Shown here: positions 31,201 to 39,019 of the stretch, in pieces
Position numbering within the stretch: position 1 is the stretch's first letter
How the letters are laid out: each line of letters begins with the position of its first letter
Virus record (IMG/VR): IMGVR_UViG_3300043466_003081
Span: 1 to 59,682 of that record
Reading direction: 5' to 3' (one strand)
From: a virus
DNA length: 59,682 nt
Translations under genes and position numbers: made by a program
Notes under the pieces: generated by a model
Database searches by the model: none
Seen by the model: only the letters and a program-made list of their open reading frames with translations
What the model was told of the DNA's origin: nothing

Positions 31201-34200
31201 AAAAGCAAGAATTGCAGCATGGTTTGCTTGGTTTAGATTCCAATATTATAGTGCAATTGGTGGCGGATCTTTAGCTACTGTTCTTGGTACAAAATTAGCT
31301 AATGCTGTTTATTCTTTTACTACTTGGTATACTATGTCTATGGGTCGTTTACGTAACAGATCCTTAGCTATTGGCGGTCCATTAGGTACTATTGGCAGTG
31401 TTCTTTTCGGTAAAATAGGTAGAGCTGCTTTGTTAGCTGCAGTAGTTCTGGGGTTATTTACCACAGTTGCTATGGCTAGCGAGGATGCTGCTAGCTCTGG
31501 TTTTGGTTTAGGTTTTTCAGCTTTAGAGTATGGAATGCTAGGGGTAATGCTTTTTGGAGCTATGGGCCCTAGATCTTTTAGAAAACTAGTAATTTCTTCT
31601 GTTAACTTTGTTAAACTACAATTTAGAGCCTTAATTGCTGGTTTAGCTATTGAAGCTGCTGTAGCAACTGCACTAGGTGCAGGTTTTAAAGCAGGACTAG
31701 TAACAGTAGGTATTATGCTATTACGTTTTGTAGGCACTATTTTTGCTGTAATCTTTAGCAAAATAGGTGCTGTAATTCTTGGCGTTGGTTTACTAGGTTT
31801 GATGCTTTTTGGTAAAGGAGACTCTCTATCTGAAAAGTGGACTAACTTTAAAAATAGTGTTACAGACTTTTTTACGAATACTACAGAAGGTGGTAGAGCA
31901 GCAAGAGAAAGCATCGAAGGTGTTTTAGCTCCTCTTAAAGGTAGCGCTCTTGGAGATATTAACTTTTCTGGGGCTTTTAAATCTTTAGACGCTGTTGATT
32001 TAAGTGGATTAAATGCTAGTCAAATAGGCGACATGAAAGCTAGCTTAAAACAATCTGTAAATAGACTAGAAGAACTTAAAACAGTCTATGAGCAAGAAGG
32101 AAAGCTAACCAGAGGCGAAAGAAGAGAAGCAAACGCTCTACTAAAAGAGATCAATGACAAAATCAAAGAAGCTCCAGAAATAGGCACTGCAACAAATCTA
32201 AACGTACAAGGATTGCTTTCTGCAGCTGATAAACTAGGGGTAGCAAATCTACCTCAAACAGGTGGTGGTTTATTCTCTAGTCCTACCTCTGATATTGCAG
32301 GAGCAGCTGACAGAGTAGTAAAAGGTACAGCGCCTATCTCTGCTTTTATTGATATTGAAGAGCTTAGAGGTATCGACCCTATTGCTGCAGAATTAGCTGA
32401 CAAACTTAACTTTGCTTTATCACAAGGATTTTCTGTAGACCCTAAGCTTATGCGTGATGTTAACGAAATGTTAGTTGATCGTATTAGACAGAATACGACA
32501 GGAACATTAGAAAACGTATTTGCAAATGCTAATAATTTTGTTCTTCAACAAGATAACCAAAGACAGGAAGTAGCAGCTAAACAGCTAGTTAAAGATCTAG
32601 ATACTGCAGTAATGTTAGCATCTAATCGTCTTTCTAAGGAAGAAGCTATTGCTACTGTGCAAGAACTTCAACAAGGTTTAGGTTTTGAGCAACTAAAAAC
32701 AGATGAAGCTCAAAGACTATCTATTGAAGGAGCATTGCTTCTACAACAAAAACTTAAAGATCTGTCTGATAGAACTGTAAATATTAGCGGAGCAAATGTA
32801 CCTGTATTTGGTGAAAGTACTTCAGATCTCTTTAATACACCTCAGCTAATTGCTCAAAGAAAAACAGCTGAAAAAGAATTCGAAATCCTTAAAAACATTT
32901 ACTCTTCTGAATCAGGTGTGCTAGTAGACTCAGTTAATGAATCACTAAACTTGATCGGGGTAAACTTAACTTTAAGCAATTTTGATGCTAAGAGGCTTAA
33001 TAAGTTTGTAGAAGGAGCTTCAAGAGTATTAGAAGCTGAAGCAGCTAACATCGCTGCAGGTTCTACTGCTGATAGTAAGCAAGCCTTAGATAACGCAAAA
33101 CAAGCATTTAGACTTGAGTTACTAGAATATAAAGCTACTATTGAAGATGTATTAGGATCTATTGATACTTCTATGACTTTAGAAGATGTATTTTCTGCTA
33201 GCCAAGGTACTCAATCTCAGATTGAAAGTCTAGGTAAAGAACTACTTAAAATAAACGAAGATATGGCTACTGAAGCTTACGCAGCACTTCCTCTTTCTAT
33301 GAAAGAAGGTATCTCTGCAAATAGAACTTCTATTGTAAATCAACTAGTTGCTTTGTTTAGGCAAGTTGCTATCGAAACCAAAAAGATTGATTATTTTGGT
33401 GAAGGTAGAGATTTATCTTCACAAATACAAGACAAGTTTAATACCTTTACTGGTAATAATCCTACTGTATTGCCTTTGAACATTATGGGTCCTCAAGATA
33501 CGGCGGCGGCTCTAAAGGCTATTGAAGCTATTGATCAAGCTTATACTAATTTACAAACAGATATGTCTAATGGAATTAAACCCGATTTTGGACAATCAGT
33601 TTCTCAACTAAGTTCTAAGCTATTAGCTGCAGAATTACAGTTTACTTCTTTCGAAGATAGACTAGAGTATGCTAGATCTTTAGCAGATAACCCAATTGAT
33701 TTTAATGAGCTAATTAAATTACCTAGAGAAAAACTAAATCAACTTGACTTGTTAACTATCAAACTAAGGGCACTCCAAATAAGGATGGTAGTTATTAAAA
33801 CTATTGGAGCTATTACTGGATCAGATATCTTTGGAAACTTAAAAGATGTTTCTGCACAGATTGATGCTACAATTAAGCAAATGGATGCCTTAATTCCAGA
33901 AATGCCTGACTCTGGCGGCGGTGATGCTAAAACTTGGTGGGAAGACTTTGTTGAAAAAGCTAACTCCTTAGAGTTAAATCTTTCAGATAAATTACTAGCA
34001 GGCTTAGACTCAACTCGACTTGATGTACTAGTAAAAGCTAGCGAAGATTATAAAAAAGCTCAAGAAGCTATCACTAAGTCTACTAAAAATGAAGTTGATC
34101 TTCGTCAAAAGTCACTTGCTATTATGAGGCAAGCAAGAGAAGAAGCGGCTAAAGCATTGAGAGATGGTACTCTAGGTGGTTTACAAGCTCAAACTTCAGC

Positions 34201-37200
34201 GCTAGGCCAAGAAATTGATTTAGGAATTTTAGCTCAGTTAACTCAATCTGAAAGAGATTTTGTTTCTTCAGCACTTCAAAGAATCCAAGCTATTCAAGAA
34301 GAACTAAGAGTTACTGATGAATCTAGCATAAAGGCAAGACAGCTAGCGGCTGAATTAGACTTGCTAACAGGTTCTGTTGAAAGACTAACTAACTTCTCTA
34401 CAGAGGTGAGATCTTCTGTTCAATCAGGTCTTGCTGAGTTCCTTAAAGGTACTAAAAGTTTTGGTGAAGTTCTTGATGTATTGCTAGATACTTTCACTAA
34501 CAAAGTTATAGAGTCTTTTACTACAGGATTTACAGACGCTTTGTTTGAAAAGTTTGGTTTAGATAGAATGTTCAATTCTATGTTTAACAACATTTTCAAC
34601 TTAGGTGGTAACTTAGTAGATAAAAAACTAGGTTCAACACCTAGAGCTGCACTATGGGTTAGGGTTGCTGATGCAGGAGTATTTCCTGGTAAAACAAGTT
34701 TACCTAGATTCTTTGCAACAGGTGGGTATGTATCAGGTCCTGGTACAGGAACTTCTGATTCTATTCCTTCAATGCTTTCTAATGGTGAGTATGTAATCAA
34801 TGCTCAAGCAACTAGAAAGTTTGGCCCAGTATTAGAGGCTATTAACTCAGGAACCTATGGTGCTTTTGCAACAGGTGGACCAGTTGGTAGTCTAGGGGGT
34901 GTCCCTTTAAATGATACTATGAGCAATGAAGGTATTGCCGAACTATTTAGGTATGCAAGTGGCTTTAATGATCCTCTAAAAATTGGTGGATGGTTAGCTT
35001 CTATGGCAACTTTGTCAGGAGCAGATTTACCAACTACACAAGCTATGCAGTATCTCTTTGGTGCTACAGACTTTTCTGGTATCTTTGGTTCTATGATTAG
35101 TGGCGAAGCTCACCCAGCAGTTTACGGTGTACTTGGAGCAAGTGTTGCTTCCTTAGTTAGCACTGCTATTTCTTCAGCAATGACTTCTAAAATACCGTAT
35201 ATTGGGCAAGCTTTAAGCACTGTATTCTTAGCTAACGATGCAGCTAAAGTAGGTCAAGGTTACTCTGCAGGAGCAAGACAACTAGGTCATTATAATGACA
35301 TTCCTAATTGGCTTAATTCAATGCTTTATGGTTTTGAAACGAGTGGAGTAACAGATGTTATTACTACTTTCAAAAACTTTGCAGGTGGTGGTTTACTAGC
35401 TAACTTTGCAAAAGATAAGTTTTATGAAAGTATTTCAGCTTTTGTTACTGGTCGTCAAGCTCCTAGAAAAGAAAAAGAAGCTCTAGATAGTCAATATAAA
35501 AACTTTTTAAGTAGATTACAAAGTACTCCAAATGATCCTACTAAAGTATCTGAACTATTCGATACTATTTGGACAAAGAAACAATTTGTTAAAAAAGCAG
35601 TAGAGTCTTCTTCAGACCCAATGAATAATGCTTTATTAATTGATAGAAATTATCAAAATCTAAAAGAATTAGCTTCTAACTATCAAGATAACGCTTATGA
35701 CGTTGTTAATAATAAAATTAAAGATAACTTTAATATTTCAGCTAAGTATCCTCTTAACTCAAAAAATATTTCTGATTATGCGCCTCTCTATAACATGCAG
35801 CCTATGTACATGCCAGGAGTTGGCTCTAGTCGTCCTACTGTTCAAAGCTTTGAATTATTACCTGATGACACTTTAGACTCTAGATTAGCTATCTCTGCTC
35901 ATGAATTTGGCCATGCCTATGATGCTATTGACACACTTGAAAAGAGTAAATCTTATAAAGCTATTGTTCAAAGAGAACTAGAAGAAGCACAAAAAATCTT
36001 TGCTAATAGTGCCTTTTTAAAAGCTACTGAAACAGAAAGAATTTCTACTGGATTAACTTCAGCTCTTATGATGAAACCAGGTTTATCTGCAGAATTTATG
36101 GCAAATAAAAATGCTTATGAACAATTTGATTGGGGTAATTTTGATAAGTTACCAGGCTTTCAGGAGGCTATTGCTCTCTCTTTTAGAAGCTATGTTATTG
36201 GTGAATCTTTTAAGAGACAAAACTCTAAAGAAGCAGCAGCTATCTCCTTAATTAAAAGCAAGACTAACAGTACTCTTGAAGATTCTGTTAAGACTATGAA
36301 TGATCCTTCTCTATTCTCAGGATTTCTTTCAGGAAATGCTGTATGGTTAAAGTCTTGGTTAAACTCTGGAGAAGCTCTAAACTTAGATAACACTAATTCT
36401 ATAAAATCTTGGGAAAAAGTGTTAGATTTAGCAGATGATGGTGTATTTAACAACTCTGGTTTTAACCCTAAGGATATACCAAGCTATACTGGAATTGCAA
36501 GTTTTGATAAAGTAATTTCTAAGTTTGCATTAGCAAGTAATATTGATGCAGCAGTATCTAAACTAGAAAGAGATAAATTTAATAAGGTTATTGAAAGAGC
36601 AGGTAGTATTTCTGATTACGATGTAGTAAAAGGGTTTGCAACAGGAGGATATATCTCCGGTGCAGGAACAGGTACTAGTGACTCTATCCCTGCTATGTTG
36701 TCTAATGGTGAGTATGTAATTAACGCTAAAGCAACAAAGAAATTCGGTCCTATTCTATCAGCAATTAACTCTGGAGACTACCAGGGTTTTGCTGCAGGTA
36801 GCCCTGGAATGGTATCTGGAACACTCAAGGTAGATGCTGTAAAGGCAACTAACATTCTACAGAAAATACTTGACTTCATTATTCCAAAGTTAACTGCTTC
36901 TGTAGATGCTACTCTAGAGTTATCAGACACTATGAAAGAAGAGATTTCTAATCTAACTAAAACTGATCAGAAAACTCTTTCAGATAGAGCAGCTAGCGGA
37001 GTTAAAGATATCAGAGATTCATTTGTTCAAAATATTTCTAGTGCTTTAACTGGAAGCATGTCTATTTCTGACTCTATTGGTGGTATCATGGATACTATTA
37101 CAAGCAAGGTAGTTAATAACTTTGTAAGTGGTATGGTAGATCAAGTATTCAACAACTTAAATCTTGGTGAAACATTTGGTAAACTACTTCTAGGTCAAGG

Positions 37201-37846
37201 TAATGCTGGTGTAGCTGCAGCTGGAGGTATTTTAGACTCTAGCCTAAAGCAAGGTAGTAGTCCTATGAATCCTCTATATGTTCAGGATGCTAACCCTGTT
37301 ATGGGTGCAGGTTCTAGTAGTGCTTCTAATCCAGAAGGTGGTTTCCTTAGTAATTTGTTCTCAGGTATCCAAGGTTTCTTTGGTAAGTTATTTGGAGGTA
37401 TTGGTAATATCTTTGCTAATCTTCTAGGTGGCTTAGGTAGTCTCTTTGGAGGTGGTGGTAGCTTCTTTAGTATGGTTTTTGCTGCTGAAGGGGGAAAAGT
37501 CACTGGCCCTGGAACAGGCACTTCTGATTCTATAATGGCTATGCTTTCTAACGGTGAGTACGTAGTAAATGCTGCTACAACTAAACGTTGGTTGCCTTTC
37601 CTTGAAACGCTAAATGCTAACGATGGCCGTTTACCAGCTTTTGCTAGTGGGGGTCTAGTTGGTCCTAGTAATCCTAGTGCCTTCAAAACTGTACAAGAAA
37701 ATAATAACAATAAGGACAAACAACAAGTGTTCAACATTAATGTTTCAGGTGATGTCTCCATGCAAACTCGTAAAGAGATTGCCCGTATGATTCCGGAGAT
37801 CACTGCTGGGGTCAATATGACTAATCGCGAGAGAGGATCACGATAA
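28226..37846 (+). CDS. Tail tape measure protein with embedded HExxH peptidase-like region (3206 aa)
   Basis: Residues about 80-270 match the tape-measure N-terminal domain (GALRGQELNSVLEQAPRIAT, ADELGVSIGQLRAIAEEGGL). Long helical stretches and several hydrophobic segments follow (for example around 30960-31060, 31430-31470 and 31700-31810), which could form a membrane channel. A zinc-peptidase motif H2559-E-F-G-H2563-A-Y-D lies near 35900. Three copies of an F-A-T/S-G-G...SDSI...MLSNGEYV(I/V)NA repeat flank the C-terminal third (34712, 36635, 37478). It sets tail length; at about 1.5 angstrom per residue the tail would be very long. The peptidase might cut itself, the cell wall, or a host protein. 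Confidence 0.9.
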   Translation: MAIEVDIVANESSIESALKKISTRLKTLEVESRAVSKNISNVGVKSIDSKQISQELKSLRQDLSKTNKELASSVNGLSNGFSNLARNLTLALTGGALTAGFVGVTSKFSELENRIALVTGRTDNLILTQEKLISVSAKTFTSVEGSVETFNRFGLALRDAGVETETLIEVTENVQKAIAISGGSAQSASAAIFQLGQGLSAGALRGQELNSVLEQAPRIATAIADELGVSIGQLRAIAEEGGLSADVVMKALLNQGAAINKEFKNIAPSITKSSVVFLDAVTNYIGQVDKGLGLSKSIAAGTLNLSRTLNEASVDLDLRVAERVKDLNVVQTFKDIQLVAGGIFNVLGAIVGRIGSSFPKVIVPVLTLFDQLSLALFKIPTVEFFAAVTRSLLAVRASFLEIASLGGGVSSAFTKVFQSTSVVELRQNLDDLASAIDNYGKRWFNVFNFATTIVRQTNVFLVETGRYLGILDQKLIEFRFDTFEDFGFLLEFSSKLLVEFTKNFLAMNVIVSLFSGALIFEAYLGRMLEAAKNTFDDITAFATSGLTKVTKIITKFSSKIRKTFYDLYIYLVGGSVWPDTIEGIVKWTNYLLDTALPIINTFSAKIKTEFSKTLKFLRSLFSNSPLANLLDLDFDFKNLNLDFLKDYLSNLFEQIDLSALDDIKSKISDKFKELTNTRFDFSLDIQLNLAQALNSLIIFVQKAEIYLASKLLSGILSVWGELNNSAPVLANLLAAGIVTGLAELFGVKLFAALKTLLLGTLVANVLNKVLQNSGELLIDEGFFENIGQSAGKLVGTIIKAIFDNLPLLLQGLLDVAKGFAHGLLDQLGIVGKSISLLISATPGIGSIIEIALFGAGIAALLGKFKMITTVINAGLTLLLSKSIGGVGSSGILQFLLLGKGRTVIAAVLGVIAVLNLIPGIFNDIGNTVSTFISVGGLVSVLLFGAGGTFKGIVKTFDAIINYIGLMSGLMSVNGKMLNLTGYLWPASGALSLKARIAAWFAWFRFQYYSAIGGGSLATVLGTKLANAVYSFTTWYTMSMGRLRNRSLAIGGPLGTIGSVLFGKIGRAALLAAVVLGLFTTVAMASEDAASSGFGLGFSALEYGMLGVMLFGAMGPRSFRKLVISSVNFVKLQFRALIAGLAIEAAVATALGAGFKAGLVTVGIMLLRFVGTIFAVIFSKIGAVILGVGLLGLMLFGKGDSLSEKWTNFKNSVTDFFTNTTEGGRAARESIEGVLAPLKGSALGDINFSGAFKSLDAVDLSGLNASQIGDMKASLKQSVNRLEELKTVYEQEGKLTRGERREANALLKEINDKIKEAPEIGTATNLNVQGLLSAADKLGVANLPQTGGGLFSSPTSDIAGAADRVVKGTAPISAFIDIEELRGIDPIAAELADKLNFALSQGFSVDPKLMRDVNEMLVDRIRQNTTGTLENVFANANNFVLQQDNQRQEVAAKQLVKDLDTAVMLASNRLSKEEAIATVQELQQGLGFEQLKTDEAQRLSIEGALLLQQKLKDLSDRTVNISGANVPVFGESTSDLFNTPQLIAQRKTAEKEFEILKNIYSSESGVLVDSVNESLNLIGVNLTLSNFDAKRLNKFVEGASRVLEAEAANIAAGSTADSKQALDNAKQAFRLELLEYKATIEDVLGSIDTSMTLEDVFSASQGTQSQIESLGKELLKINEDMATEAYAALPLSMKEGISANRTSIVNQLVALFRQVAIETKKIDYFGEGRDLSSQIQDKFNTFTGNNPTVLPLNIMGPQDTAAALKAIEAIDQAYTNLQTDMSNGIKPDFGQSVSQLSSKLLAAELQFTSFEDRLEYARSLADNPIDFNELIKLPREKLNQLDLLTIKLRALQIRMVVIKTIGAITGSDIFGNLKDVSAQIDATIKQMDALIPEMPDSGGGDAKTWWEDFVEKANSLELNLSDKLLAGLDSTRLDVLVKASEDYKKAQEAITKSTKNEVDLRQKSLAIMRQAREEAAKALRDGTLGGLQAQTSALGQEIDLGILAQLTQSERDFVSSALQRIQAIQEELRVTDESSIKARQLAAELDLLTGSVERLTNFSTEVRSSVQSGLAEFLKGTKSFGEVLDVLLDTFTNKVIESFTTGFTDALFEKFGLDRMFNSMFNNIFNLGGNLVDKKLGSTPRAALWVRVADAGVFPGKTSLPRFFATGGYVSGPGTGTSDSIPSMLSNGEYVINAQATRKFGPVLEAINSGTYGAFATGGPVGSLGGVPLNDTMSNEGIAELFRYASGFNDPLKIGGWLASMATLSGADLPTTQAMQYLFGATDFSGIFGSMISGEAHPAVYGVLGASVASLVSTAISSAMTSKIPYIGQALSTVFLANDAAKVGQGYSAGARQLGHYNDIPNWLNSMLYGFETSGVTDVITTFKNFAGGGLLANFAKDKFYESISAFVTGRQAPRKEKEALDSQYKNFLSRLQSTPNDPTKVSELFDTIWTKKQFVKKAVESSSDPMNNALLIDRNYQNLKELASNYQDNAYDVVNNKIKDNFNISAKYPLNSKNISDYAPLYNMQPMYMPGVGSSRPTVQSFELLPDDTLDSRLAISAHEFGHAYDAIDTLEKSKSYKAIVQRELEEAQKIFANSAFLKATETERISTGLTSALMMKPGLSAEFMANKNAYEQFDWGNFDKLPGFQEAIALSFRSYVIGESFKRQNSKEAAAISLIKSKTNSTLEDSVKTMNDPSLFSGFLSGNAVWLKSWLNSGEALNLDNTNSIKSWEKVLDLADDGVFNNSGFNPKDIPSYTGIASFDKVISKFALASNIDAAVSKLERDKFNKVIERAGSISDYDVVKGFATGGYISGAGTGTSDSIPAMLSNGEYVINAKATKKFGPILSAINSGDYQGFAAGSPGMVSGTLKVDAVKATNILQKILDFIIPKLTASVDATLELSDTMKEEISNLTKTDQKTLSDRAASGVKDIRDSFVQNISSALTGSMSISDSIGGIMDTITSKVVNNFVSGMVDQVFNNLNLGETFGKLLLGQGNAGVAAAGGILDSSLKQGSSPMNPLYVQDANPVMGAGSSSASNPEGGFLSNLFSGIQGFFGKLFGGIGNIFANLLGGLGSLFGGGGSFFSMVFAAEGGKVTGPGTGTSDSIMAMLSNGEYVVNAATTKRWLPFLETLNANDGRLPAFASGGLVGPSNPSAFKTVQENNNNKDKQQVFNINVSGDVSMQTRKEIARMIPEITAGVNMTNRERGSR
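34712..34864 (+). repeat. Tape-measure repeat 1 (FATGGYVSGPGTGTSDSI)
   Basis: About 51-residue unit with GPGTGTSDSIPSMLSNGEYV, N-A, then K-F-G-P-V-L-E-A-I-N-S-G. Start of the region between repeats 1 and 2, which contains the HEFGH motif. Confidence 0.75.
36635..36793 (+). repeat. Tape-measure repeat 2
   Basis: Second copy (FATGGYISGAGTGTSDSIPA, then MLSNGEYVINAKATKKFGPI). Closely similar to repeat 1 in protein and partly in DNA, indicating internal duplication. Confidence 0.75.
37478..37653 (+). repeat. Tape-measure repeat 3
   Basis: Third, most diverged copy (FAAEGGKVTGPGTGTSDSIM, then MLSNGEYVVNAATTKRW). Such repeats are common at tape-measure C-termini and may bind tail-tip proteins. 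Confidence 0.7.
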
Positions 37847-38451
37847 TGACAGTTTATTATTTCGAGGGGAGCCCAATTGTGGCTCCTCTTACTATTGAGT
37901 CTAATGAACCTGTATTTGCTGCAGATACAGTTTCTCTAAAACAACAAAGGGCATCGCAAGGTGCCCAGCGTTGGGAACTAAGCTTTCAAATTCAAACTAA
38001 AGATATCGAAGAAGACTATTTTGTTGGAATGGTAACAGGTATCAAAGATGCTAAAACTATGGTTATGCCTCAGCTGCTTTCAGTTGATAAAAAAGTAACT
38101 GTAACTACTAATGGTTCAGCTAGTGCTACTTCTGCAGGAGCTAGCTCTGTGTTAATTAATTTTTCAATAGCAGGAAGGCTACTTCCTAAAGGTTCTTTTA
38201 TTAACTTCTCTAACCATAGCAAAATTTACATGGTTACTGCAAATGTAGCTACACAAACAACCCCTGTTGCTGTTACTATTTATCCTGAGCTAAAACAAAC
38301 TCTCCCTTCTTCAACTACTGTGTATCATCCAGGTTCTTCTACAAAACCTGTTTTACAGTACTATCGAGATTTAGAAACATTACAAGGTATCACTTATGAA
38401 GATGGTGTGCTTGTAAATCCTGGAACTATTAAGTTATTAGAGGCATTGTAA
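37846..38451 (+). CDS. Distal tail protein-like (201 aa)
   Basis: First gene after the tape measure (ATG overlaps its stop), beginning MTVYYFEGSPIVAPLTIESN. Beta-rich, with RWELSFQIQTKDIEEDYFVG. Position and fold character match distal tail/baseplate-hub upper proteins of siphoviruses. No sequence motif is decisive. Confidence 0.55.
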   Translation: MTVYYFEGSPIVAPLTIESNEPVFAADTVSLKQQRASQGAQRWELSFQIQTKDIEEDYFVGMVTGIKDAKTMVMPQLLSVDKKVTVTTNGSASATSAGASSVLINFSIAGRLLPKGSFINFSNHSKIYMVTANVATQTTPVAVTIYPELKQTLPSSTTVYHPGSSTKPVLQYYRDLETLQGITYEDGVLVNPGTIKLLEAL

Positions 38452-38452
38452 T

Positions 38453-39019
38453 ATGAGAACACTAAGCGCAGCAGCATTAGCTGCAATAAATTTGCCTAAT
38501 CCTAAATTTACATTATTTGCAAAGATTGTACTAAACAGCACTACACTCTTAGTAACTAGTAATCCTTTCAACCACGATTTTAATGAAGAAACTTATTTAA
38601 GCGATAATGCTTTAGTTAGCTTTGGACCTCCAAGAATTTCTAGTTCTGTTGATCGTGAAGTATATGAATTAGTTTTTTTGGATCACGACAATTTAATTCA
38701 GCAAGCGTTAAGAGCCGGTATTACTGGTAAAAAAGTTACTGTTTATGCTGCTTTTTACAATAGCTCAAATGTCTTACTTAATTCAGTAAATGATGTTTTA
38801 GTCGCTTATGAAGGTTTAATTGATAGCGGTAAAGTAGTTAATGACGGTTCAGTTAAGCAAGCTATCATATCAGTAGCTTCGCCAATGGCTACTTTGGATT
38901 CTATTGGTGGCTACATCGTATCAAGAGATGGTATGGATCAAATTAGCTCTACAGATACTTCTTTTGATGAAGTTTATGTCGGTGGCGAAACAGTTAATCT
39001 TAAGTGGGGAAAAGACTAA
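38453..39019 (+). CDS. Tail tip-associated protein (188 aa, DUF2163-like)
   Basis: LSAAALAAINLPNPKFTLFA then EETYLSDNALVSFGPPRISS, and ISVASPMATLDSIGGYIVSR. The pattern of a short N-terminal helix followed by beta strands and an SPM-type turn recalls the phage DUF2163/minor tail protein L group. It directly precedes the tail-tip gene (TAATG overlap). Confidence 0.55.
   Translation: MRTLSAAALAAINLPNPKFTLFAKIVLNSTTLLVTSNPFNHDFNEETYLSDNALVSFGPPRISSSVDREVYELVFLDHDNLIQQALRAGITGKKVTVYAAFYNSSNVLLNSVNDVLVAYEGLIDSGKVVNDGSVKQAIISVASPMATLDSIGGYIVSRDGMDQISSTDTSFDEVYVGGETVNLKWGKD

Noticed and set aside
31309-31914. Long minus-strand ORFs inside the tape-measure gene
   Set aside because: They are shadows of the plus-strand reading frame, with Pro/Lys/Ser-biased composition, no ribosome sites and no recognisable motifs.
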